Shown here piece by piece: positions 1 through 6,126 of a DNA stretch of 7,035 nt (position 1 is its first letter; each line of letters begins with the position of its first letter). The notes under the pieces are model-generated. The model did no database searches. It saw only the letters and a list, made by a program, of their open reading frames with translations, and had not been told where the DNA came from. Source of the stretch: Melioribacteraceae bacterium (GTDB taxonomy: Bacteria; Bacteroidota; Ignavibacteria; Ignavibacteriales; Melioribacteraceae); NCBI GenBank assembly GCA_027036655.1, contig JALWEC010000459.1, forward strand, positions 1 through 7,035, written 5' to 3'. Position numbers and translations under genes: made by a program.

Positions 1-2004
1 AATATGAAACTTGAGATAATCGACATTTCCGGGCAAAAACGGTCCGCCGGAAAGTTCTCCCATCAAAGTAATTTTAGATCCTTTGGAAGGGAAAATCGGG
101 TTATCAATATCGTTTCTCGTTAAAGTAGCTTGTATTGAATATTGATGCGAAACGCCTTCGGCGTACCAGCCGCGTCCATCCAAAACATTGTTGTACTGAT
201 ACTTCAATTCGCCCTGAATGTAAAAAAAGTTGTCGGGCCATTTAAGTCTTCTTCCGGTTTTTAAACTGATTCCGGTTTGACTTAAAAAATAAACGTAACG
301 CTGGCGGGTATCAAAAATATTGAAGCCGACCATAGTCGGAGTATCCATAAACCACGGCTCGGTAAATCCAAGATTAAAAGTACGGTAATAATTTCCGACT
401 CCGAACTGCCAGTTAAAGTTCAGTATTTGTCCGCCGCCCAATTTGAACGGCTCCATTATCGAAAAGTTTGAAAGCGTAATGCCAATCGAACCGCTGAAAC
501 CGAAGCTACCGCTGTAACCGACCGACGCGTTAAAGTAATCGTTGGATTGTTCCTCAACATTGTAAATCAAGTTCACCGTTGTGTCGGTTGCCGGACGGTA
601 GTCAATCCCCGATTTGTAAAGTTTCTCAACGTTAAAATAACGGAGATTGGCAAGCTGCTGCAAACTTCTGAAAATAAGCTTGCGGTTAAAGTAATCGCCG
701 GGAATCGAATACAGTTCGCGTCTGATTACCTTATCTTTGGTTTTGGTGTTTCCGGTAATGCTTACTTTCCCAACGCGATAGCGGCTGTTTTCGTAAACGG
801 TGATGTAAACGTCAATCGAATCCTTCGCGACTTTCTTTTCCTTTTCTTCAAGATGAAAAGTCAAGTAGCCTAAATCCTGATACAACGAAGAAACATCCGT
901 TTGCTCCTTATTGAAATGGAGATTCTGATTGAATCTTTCGTAATCAAAAATATCCCCCTTGTAAAAGCCAAGACGGGCGGAAAGTTGTTTATCTGTAAAA
1001 ACGGTATTTCCGTCCCAGTAGATATTTCTGATTTTATATTGCGGTCCTTCATAAACGTTAATAACAATGTAAGCGTCGTCGTCCTTAAGATCGTATTTTA
1101 CGCTGTCGCTTAAAATTTCAAAATCGAGATAACCGTTCTTCTTATAAAATTGAACTAACTTTTCCTTTCCCGATTCATAATCCGCTTTTTTAAACTTTGC
1201 TCTGTCCCAAAACTTCCACCAGACTTTCTCCGAAATATCATCCATAGCTTTAATAAGCTCGTCGTCGGTAAACGCCTGATTTCCGTTAAACTTAATTTTT
1301 CTTACGGTAAGTTTTTCTCCTTCGTGAATATCAAAAATCAAAAGTAATCTGTTTTTGATTCTTCTGACCAAAATTTTCATTCGGCGGGGAGAATAATCAT
1401 ATTTGGTTGTATATTCGTCGGAAAAGTCTTTAAGATTTCGCCAGCGGACGGTGATTTCGTTTTCGCCTGTGGAATCCGCCGAGAGGAAGGAGTATTTTTT
1501 TACATCAATCTTTGTATTAACAATCGCTTCATCACTGTATAGCGCCAGTACAGAGTTAACCGCGCGGCGTATTTCCTGCGGCTTGATTATCTGTCCGCGA
1601 ATAAAATTAATTTTTTCCTTAATATCGTCTTCGGAAATTTCGTCGGCGCCCTTGATTACATATTTCTCAATTCTCGGATATTCACTTACCTTAATCAGCA
1701 AAAACACGCCGTTGCCGACTTTCTTTTCTATTTCGATTTCAATATCGGAGAAAATATTCAACGACCAGAGACGATGAATTGCCGAAATGGTTTGGTCGCC
1801 CGGCACTTCAATTTCATCCCCGATTTTTAATCCGCTGTTTGCGATAATCGTTTTGGCGTCCGCCGAAATATTTCCCTCGACCGAGATTCCTAAAATTTTG
1901 TAATTTCCCTTTTGATTCTGCGCTTGGGAAAAAATTACGGATGAAAATAAAATAAAAAACAGTAAACTAATCTTCAGATGTCTTGCTTGGAAAATTTTTA
2001 TCAT
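1..2004 (-). CDS. bamA: BamA, outer membrane protein assembly factor (Omp85), 3' end beyond window
   Basis: BamA is the central subunit of the BAM complex, which folds and inserts beta-barrel proteins into the outer membrane. I translated the frame by hand; it stays open from the ATG at 2004 to the left edge, giving 668 residues of a protein usually near 800. Residues 1-28 form a signal peptide with a hydrophobic core and a likely cut near FSQA/QN. Five POTRA domains follow at roughly 32-108, 109-231, 232-322, 323-408 and 409-488, with typical V/I-x-G-N starts (VEGN, FNGN, WDGN, ITGN). The barrel begins at about 489 with a serine/glycine-rich strand, then FTEPWF and the NPIFPSKGS segment that Omp85 barrels carry. 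The VRGF lid motif would lie beyond the edge. POTRA2 is enlarged by roughly 45 residues. The start lies inside uppS (38-bp overlap); a weak GAGAAG at 2015-2020 precedes it, and no later good start exists before the signal core. It is probably cotranscribed with uppS. The family call is very secure. Confidence 0.95.
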   Translation of the reverse strand, partial: MIKIFQARHLKISLLFFILFSSVIFSQAQNQKGNYKILGISVEGNISADAKTIIANSGLKIGDEIEVPGDQTISAIHRLWSLNIFSDIEIEIEKKVGNGVFLLIKVSEYPRIEKYVIKGADEISEDDIKEKINFIRGQIIKPQEIRRAVNSVLALYSDEAIVNTKIDVKKYSFLSADSTGENEITVRWRNLKDFSDEYTTKYDYSPRRMKILVRRIKNRLLLIFDIHEGEKLTVRKIKFNGNQAFTDDELIKAMDDISEKVWWKFWDRAKFKKADYESGKEKLVQFYKKNGYLDFEILSDSVKYDLKDDDAYIVINVYEGPQYKIRNIYWDGNTVFTDKQLSARLGFYKGDIFDYERFNQNLHFNKEQTDVSSLYQDLGYLTFHLEEKEKKVAKDSIDVYITVYENSRYRVGKVSITGNTKTKDKVIRRELYSIPGDYFNRKLIFRSLQQLANLRYFNVEKLYKSGIDYRPATDTTVNLIYNVEEQSNDYFNASVGYSGSFGFSGSIGITLSNFSIMEPFKLGGGQILNFNWQFGVGNYYRTFNLGFTEPWFMDTPTMVGFNIFDTRQRYVYFLSQTGISLKTGRRLKWPDNFFYIQGELKYQYNNVLDGRGWYAEGVSHQYSIQATLTRNDIDNPIFPSKGSKITLMGELSGGPFLPGNVDYLKFHI

Positions 2005-2788
2005 TATCAGTATTCTTCTCGTTTTTAATTTGTTCACTAACTAAACCGAATCTTCTCTCTCGTCTTTGAAAATCTTGCACCGCGTCCAAAATATCGTCAA
2101 CGGAAAAATCAGGCCATAATTTTGACGTAACATAAATCTCGGAATAAGCAATTTGCCATAACAGAAAATTACTGATTCGATATTCTCCTCCGCTGCGAAT
2201 TAATAAATCGGGGTCCGGCATATTTTTAGTAAAAAGATAATTGTTGATACTTTCTTCATTAATTTCGTCGGGATTGATTAATCCGTTTTTTACGTCTATG
2301 CTTATAGCTTTAATTGCATTAATAAGTTCCAATCTGCCGCTATAACTTAATGCCAGATTGAGCGTCATCCGCTTATTATTTTTTGTTCTTTCCGTTGCGT
2401 CTTCCAATTCTTTTTGAACGTCCCGCGGCAATTTATCAAGCGCGCCGATCGCGTTTAGTCTGATATTGTTCCGGTGCAATTCGTCGGTTTCATCCTTTAA
2501 GCTGTTAACTATCAAACGCATCAGCGTCGAAACTTCATTCTTCGGGCGATTCCAATTCTCCGTCGAGAATGTGTAAAGCGTAAGATATTTAACTCCGAGA
2601 TTAGTACACGCTTCAACAACTGTTCTTACGGTTTTAACTCCCTGTTTGTGCCCGACAACCCTCGGATAGCCTTTTGCCTTAGCCCAGCGTCCGTTGCCAT
2701 CCATAATAATGGCAATATGTTCGGGAACGGCGCCCGAAGACTTAACCCGTTCTATATTTTTTAAATCTGTCTTTGAAAGTTTTTTCAT
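1967..2788 (-). CDS. uppS: Isoprenyl transferase / undecaprenyl diphosphate synthase
   Basis: A cis-prenyltransferase that adds isopentenyl units to farnesyl diphosphate, giving the long-chain (usually C55) carrier lipid for peptidoglycan and other envelope glycans; it acts at the cytoplasmic side of the membrane. The 273-residue product matches the family throughout. IIMDGNGRWA holds the catalytic Asp30, GHKQG holds His47, YTFSTENWNRP holds Ser75, Asn78 and Arg81, and Glu85 follows. IRSGGEYRISNFLLWQ supplies Arg198 and Arg204, with Glu217 in AYSE. These sit at a constant offset of four from the E. coli numbering (D26, H43, R194, R200, E213), so all key residues are present. The C-terminal tail after about residue 250 is polar, rich in N, K and D, and longer than usual; its last codons overlap the start of bamA. 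No clear Shine-Dalgarno sequence precedes the ATG, but an in-frame stop just upstream (TAA, TTT, ATG) fixes the start. Chain length of the product cannot be told from sequence. Confidence 0.96.
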   Translation of the reverse strand: MKKLSKTDLKNIERVKSSGAVPEHIAIIMDGNGRWAKAKGYPRVVGHKQGVKTVRTVVEACTNLGVKYLTLYTFSTENWNRPKNEVSTLMRLIVNSLKDETDELHRNNIRLNAIGALDKLPRDVQKELEDATERTKNNKRMTLNLALSYSGRLELINAIKAISIDVKNGLINPDEINEESINNYLFTKNMPDPDLLIRSGGEYRISNFLLWQIAYSEIYVTSKLWPDFSVDDILDAVQDFQRRERRFGLVSEQIKNEKNTDNDKNFPSKTSED

Positions 2789-2901
2789 AAATTAGCTTAA
2801 TAAATCCATTTTTCCGGACACATCAGAAACATAAACACTTAAAAATTGCAGCAATAGAATCAATCGATACAATATGAATAATAAGTAGATTTAGACCTAT
2901 C

Positions 2902-2930
2902 AAAATAGCTTTCGGCGTTGTAAATGTCAA
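2902..2930 (-). promoter_or_regulatory. Putative sigma-70 promoter for uppS-bamA
   Basis: On the minus strand a perfect -35 box TTGACA (2925-2930) is followed by exactly 17 bp and then TATTTT (2902-2907) as the -10 box, four of six matches. Transcription would start near 2895, leaving a leader of roughly 105 nt before the uppS ATG at 2788. The position in a divergent gap directly upstream of uppS supports it. It has not been shown to be active. Confidence 0.6.
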
Positions 2931-2939
2931 GAATTGAGA

Positions 2940-2967
2940 TTTTTCCGAATTTCCCTTTTTTTCCGAA
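2940..2967. repeat. Short direct repeat TTTTTCCGAA between divergent promoters
   Basis: The ten bases TTTTTCCGAA occur at 2940-2949 and again at 2958-2967, 18 bp apart start to start. They lie between the putative uppS promoter and the -10 box of the plus-strand gene. A shorter TTTTTCCG copy lies at 2809-2816. This could be an operator, but the region is rich in T runs and chance is a fair alternative. Confidence 0.3.
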
Positions 2968-2981
2968 GAAATGTTTATTTT

Positions 2982-2987
2982 TATAAT
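2982..2987 (+). promoter_or_regulatory. Putative -10 box for the SIMPL gene
   Basis: A perfect TATAAT lies 24 bases before the ATG at 3012, which would give a very short leader of about 18 nt that still contains the Shine-Dalgarno sequence. No good -35 box is seen at 15-18 bp upstream (TTTTCC or TTCCGA at best), so the call rests on the -10 alone in an AT-rich stretch. Confidence 0.4.
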
Positions 2988-3002
2988 TAAAATTATTCAC
3001 AC

Positions 3003-3008
3003 GGAGGA
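3003..3008 (+). promoter_or_regulatory. Shine-Dalgarno sequence GGAGGA of the SIMPL gene
   Basis: GGAGGA lies three bases before the ATG at 3012. The spacing is a little short, but this is the strongest ribosome binding site in the window and it fixes the start of the gene. Confidence 0.7.
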
Positions 3009-3011
3009 ACG

Positions 3012-3728
3012 ATGAGCGGGAATAAATCAAACACTACGATTTTAGGACTTTTTATTTTTCTCGGATTATTTGCTTTAGGTTTTTTAATAGCCAACGCGGC
3101 GCTTAAAATAAAGGAATACGAGCGTACGGTTACCGCAAAAGGATTATCCGAGCACGAGTATAATGCAAATATTGTTATCTGGCCAATCCGTTTTACGGAA
3201 GCCGCAAACAATCTTTCCGTTATCTACGACGCCCTTGATTCCGATGTTGCGAAAATTAAAAAATTTCTCCTTCAAAAAGGGATTAAAGAGAATGAAATTT
3301 CACTATCGCCCCCTTCGATAAACGACAAACTCGCCCAACAGTACGGCAACGAAACAAATTACAGATTCCGGTACACCGCAATGCAAACGCTCAATGTTTA
3401 TTCCGAAAATGTCGGATTAGTCCGTAGCGTGATGAGTTCTTTATCCGATTTGGGAAAAAAGGGAATAGTTTTCCGCAGCGGGGATTATGATACAACGCCC
3501 CAATACATTTTTACAAAGCTGAATACCGTAAAACCCAAGATGATTGAAGAAGCCACAAAAAATGCGAGGAAAGTCGCCGAAAAGTTTGCGGCTGATTCCC
3601 ACAGTAAACTCGGAAAAATTAAACGCGCTTATCAGGGACAATTCACAATTTCACCGAGAGACGACAACAATCCGCAAATTAAAAAAGTGAGAGTCGTTAC
3701 TACCGTGGAATATTATTTATCGGATTAA
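3012..3728 (+). CDS. SIMPL (DUF541) domain protein, membrane-anchored
   Basis: The product has 238 residues. Residues about 9-30 form one hydrophobic helix (LGLFIFLGLFALGFLIANAA), best read as an uncleaved signal anchor that leaves the rest in the periplasm; a cleaved signal is possible. Residues about 37-235 match the SIMPL/DUF541 family of the COG2859 type: ERTVTAKGLSE near the start, NIVIWPIRF, a central region built around pairs of positions (KKFLLQKGIKENEISLSPP), a helix ATKNARKVAEKFA, and the closing KKVRVVTTVEYYL. The biochemical role of the family is poorly known; some members are outer membrane or periplasmic proteins tied to stress and envelope state. The gene stands alone, divergent from uppS-bamA and convergent with the sugar kinase gene 24 bp away, with no clear terminator between. 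The start is supported by GGAGGA just upstream. The family call is firm; the function is not known. Confidence 0.88.
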   Translation: MSGNKSNTTILGLFIFLGLFALGFLIANAALKIKEYERTVTAKGLSEHEYNANIVIWPIRFTEAANNLSVIYDALDSDVAKIKKFLLQKGIKENEISLSPPSINDKLAQQYGNETNYRFRYTAMQTLNVYSENVGLVRSVMSSLSDLGKKGIVFRSGDYDTTPQYIFTKLNTVKPKMIEEATKNARKVAEKFAADSHSKLGKIKRAYQGQFTISPRDDNNPQIKKVRVVTTVEYYLSD

Positions 3729-3752
3729 AATGTGCGCTGATTCTTCCGCCGC

Positions 3753-4865
3753 TTAATTTGCAGACAGACTTGTAACAATTTTTTCCATCTCGCCGGACTG
3801 CTCGGTAATGCTTTTAAGAAGCGCGAACTGATTTTTCGTCCTGACCAAATTATGTTCGGGATATTCCGTTTTATAATACATATCATTATTAAAAAAATCG
3901 GTTAAAAATCGCACCGCCTGCTCATAAACTATCATTTCCGCTCCGAACACGAGATTCTCCTTTTCGCTCGGTGTTAAGATTCCGTTCATTTCTTCCAAAT
4001 ACCCCGCCGCGAGCGACTTAAAAATATTCAAACGCATTTTAACTTTTGAAACGTCCCGTTCATCTTCTTCCGCAGGACTCGTAAACGTACGCACCATATC
4101 TCCGAAATCCGAAAGAACGGAACCGGGCATAACCGTATCCAAATCAATTACGCAATGCGCGGCGTCGGTTTTGTTATCTAACATTACATTATTAATTTTA
4201 GTGTCGTTGTGCGTTATTCGCAAGGGAATCGATAAGCTCTCATTCAAGGAGTTATTCTTCTCAACAATCCGAAAAAAATCATCCACCGTTTTCATCTCTT
4301 CGGCGGCTTTCTCTTTTCTTTCATCCGAAGCATTTTCCGCCGCTTTTTCGTACGCCGAAATACGCTTGCTTAAATTGTGAAAATCGGGAATTACAATCTC
4401 AAACTCATTCGGGTCGGCGTCGGCAAGTTGTTTCTGAAACTTCCCGAACGCTTTAGCCGCTTCGTACGCTTGTTTTTCGGTTTCAACAAAATCAACAGTG
4501 TAGGAATCCGCAAAAAATTTGGTCAAACACCAGTAATCGGAATTTTTATCTACGAATGCAAACCCGCCCGTTTTTGTTTGAATAAACGTCAGAAGAAAAT
4601 CGTAATAATTTTTAACTCCTTCGGCAAGCAATTTTTCTCGAATATGATTTACCGCTTTAACGGAATTATTGACAACCGCGTCAGGGTTTTTAAAAACATA
4701 CTTATTGATTTTTCTCAGAATAAACTTTTCGGCGCCGTCCGAATTATCCTCGATTAAATATGAATCGTTAATATGTCCGTTCCCGAATTTCCGGGAAGAA
4801 AACGAACTTCCCTTAACGTCAAAATTTTCAACTACTTTTTTTATTTCCTCAACTCCTATTTCCAT
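3753..4865 (-). CDS. APH-fold phosphotransferase, NahK-like N-acetylhexosamine 1-kinase
   Basis: The 370-residue product belongs to the phosphotransferase enzyme family (APH/choline kinase fold). The N-terminal ATP-binding part has FGNGHINDSY (27-36) and FILRKIN (48-54), then the stretch KYVFKNPDAVVNN that NahK-type proteins share. The catalytic loop is RITHNDTKINN, with the likely base Asp221 and metal ligand Asn226; DLDTVMPGSVLSDFGD (241-256) carries the second metal-binding Asp and the following conserved loop. Length is close to the roughly 360 residues of bifidobacterial NahK/LnpB, which phosphorylates GlcNAc or GalNAc at C1. This suggests sugar-1-phosphate formation in the cytoplasm, but substrate is inferred from resemblance only. 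Relatives are often mislabelled as desulfatases or aminoglycoside kinases. The gene follows the GT4 gene by 17 bp and is probably cotranscribed with it; no Shine-Dalgarno sequence is seen, which fits translation coupled to the gene ahead. Confidence 0.8.
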   Translation of the reverse strand: MEIGVEEIKKVVENFDVKGSSFSSRKFGNGHINDSYLIEDNSDGAEKFILRKINKYVFKNPDAVVNNSVKAVNHIREKLLAEGVKNYYDFLLTFIQTKTGGFAFVDKNSDYWCLTKFFADSYTVDFVETEKQAYEAAKAFGKFQKQLADADPNEFEIVIPDFHNLSKRISAYEKAAENASDERKEKAAEEMKTVDDFFRIVEKNNSLNESLSIPLRITHNDTKINNVMLDNKTDAAHCVIDLDTVMPGSVLSDFGDMVRTFTSPAEEDERDVSKVKMRLNIFKSLAAGYLEEMNGILTPSEKENLVFGAEMIVYEQAVRFLTDFFNNDMYYKTEYPEHNLVRTKNQFALLKSITEQSGEMEKIVTSLSAN

Positions 4866-4882
4866 AAATGTAAACCGTAAAA

Positions 4883-5959
4883 TTAATCTTTAATAATTTC
4901 AACCAATCTTTCGGCGGATTTTTCCCAAGTGTAATCTTTCATAAATTCTCCCGCCTTGCGACCGATTTCTCTTGCTTCGTCGCGATGAAGATAAGCGTAC
5001 TCAATCTGCGAAATAATATCGTCCAAGTCGGGGTCGTACCAGTCCGCCCAAAGCGTTTGGTCGTCTCCGTAAAGCTTAAACGGTTTATGGTCTTTAACAA
5101 GCAACGCGTGCTTGTCGTCCAGAACGTCTTTCTGTCCGGTGTTATAAGCCGCCACAACCGGTTTGGCGCACGCCATATATTCCATTAAAACAAGATTCGT
5201 TCCTCCTTCGCATCTGTTCGGGAAAACGCCTAAATCCGTTTTAGCGTAAATCTCTCTCAGCTTCGTATTTTGAACGACGTCAAGCGTAATAATTTTTTCA
5301 GAATCAATTCCGTTAATTGCGTAAATATGCGCCATTTTCTCAGCCCAAGTTTCCCCTTTGTTTTCGTAATTAAAAGTCGGGGCGTAATGATAAAGCTCCA
5401 TTGACTGGGGCCAGAAGTTGTACCAGGCGTTAATCAAAACAATGTCGTCATACTTCTGCTGTAAAGTTTTAACCGCGCGAAGAACGAGGTCCTGCCCTTT
5501 TCGCAGTTCAAATTTTCCTCCGGAAAAAATAACAAAAAGATTGTCGTCCTTCTTTTCTTCAATAGGATAAAACAATTCCGGATCAATTCCCTGAATTAGC
5601 ACATCGGAGTTATCGATGCCGACTTCGCGAAGTTTCTCCAAATTCCAATTTGAACCGCCGATTACTTTATCATACCGTTCGGCGTTATTAACGGAAGTAA
5701 TATTAAGCTCGTTTTCAAAAAAAGTGTAACCGTAATTCTGGTCGCCCCAAATCCGCGCAAGAGGGACAAAGTCAATTCCTGTAAGCGCATGAAAGACCTT
5801 GCCGTTAACTTTTTTCATTCCGTTCGGATCGTCTTTTTCAAAATCCCACATTTTTGTGTTAGGATAAAATTTGGGGACTTCCCTTTTCAGGTAATTGCTG
5901 CAAACGCCCCAGCCAAAATTCTCTCCTTTTGAAAGAGCCAAATATAAATCTTTATTCAT
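4883..5959 (-). CDS. GT4-type glycosyltransferase (group 1, GT-B fold)
   Basis: From the ATG at 5959 the product has 358 residues, normal for the family. It would move a sugar from a nucleotide donor to an acceptor glycan or lipid in the cytoplasm or at the membrane. The N-terminal half has the acceptor-side Rossmann part, with GWGVCSNYL near the start. The C-terminal half begins around FSGGKFELRKGQD (145-157), the usual basic donor-phosphate site with R and K. It ends with CEGGTNLVLMEYMACAKPVV, where the two glutamates (251 and 260) form the donor-binding pair. Eight residues lie between them rather than the classical seven, as in the EGGTNLV subgroup. The frame stays open up to 6082, but that would begin at a TTG inside the likely -35 box and add an unrelated hydrophobic stretch; GGAG at 5968-5971 favours 5959. 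The kinase gene follows 17 bp downstream. Donor and acceptor cannot be told. Confidence 0.88.
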   Translation of the reverse strand: MNKDLYLALSKGENFGWGVCSNYLKREVPKFYPNTKMWDFEKDDPNGMKKVNGKVFHALTGIDFVPLARIWGDQNYGYTFFENELNITSVNNAERYDKVIGGSNWNLEKLREVGIDNSDVLIQGIDPELFYPIEEKKDDNLFVIFSGGKFELRKGQDLVLRAVKTLQQKYDDIVLINAWYNFWPQSMELYHYAPTFNYENKGETWAEKMAHIYAINGIDSEKIITLDVVQNTKLREIYAKTDLGVFPNRCEGGTNLVLMEYMACAKPVVAAYNTGQKDVLDDKHALLVKDHKPFKLYGDDQTLWADWYDPDLDDIISQIEYAYLHRDEAREIGRKAGEFMKDYTWEKSAERLVEIIKD

Positions 5960-5967
5960 TCCGATTG

Positions 5968-5971
5968 CTCC
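5968..5971 (-). promoter_or_regulatory. Shine-Dalgarno GGAG that decides the GT4 start
   Basis: On the minus strand GGAG lies eight bases before the ATG at 5959, an ideal spacing. It supports this ATG over the longer reading that begins at a TTG at 6082. Confidence 0.6.
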
Positions 5972-6053
5972 ATGTTTTCTGCAGCAAAAAAATCGATTAA
6001 CGTTTAAAGTGTTTCCCGCGTACAAAAAACAATATTTGAGTAAATAATTAACT

Positions 6054-6082
6054 GTTAAAAATACTGCTATACATAATGTCAA
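6054..6082 (-). promoter_or_regulatory. Putative sigma-70 promoter for the GT4-kinase pair
   Basis: On the minus strand a perfect TTGACA (6077-6082) is followed by 17 bp and TTTAAC (6054-6059), four of six matches to the -10 consensus. Transcription would begin near 6047, giving a leader of about 88 nt before the GT4 start at 5959. It lies in the 167-bp gap behind the TPR-glycosyltransferase gene, where no clear terminator was found, so read-through from that gene is also possible. Confidence 0.5.
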
Positions 6083-6126
6083 AATTCGGACACCGCAAAA
6101 TAAAAATTAATTCGGTTCCAAACTTG

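Noticed and set aside
547..1777. Plus-strand open frames at 547-873, 901-1113 and 1403-1777
   Set aside because: They lie fully opposite bamA, which has clear domain content; their products show no family features.
3729..3752. Shared terminator between the convergent SIMPL and kinase genes
   Set aside because: Only 24 bp separate the stops and I see no stable hairpin with a T run.
3753..4865. Aminoglycoside resistance gene
   Set aside because: The fold is shared, but FKNPDAVVNN and HNDTKINN with DLDTVMPG are typical of the NahK-like sugar kinase branch, and nothing nearby suggests a resistance cassette.
4171..5188. Plus-strand open frames opposite the kinase and GT4 genes
   Set aside because: They are antisense shadows of well-supported genes and have no recognisable domains or ribosome binding sites.
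5960..6126. Terminator or small RNA in the gap behind the TPR-glycosyltransferase gene
   Set aside because: The only hairpin-like part (CGG-TGT-CCG) has a three-base stem, and no RNA structure stands out; the gap is explained by a promoter and leader.
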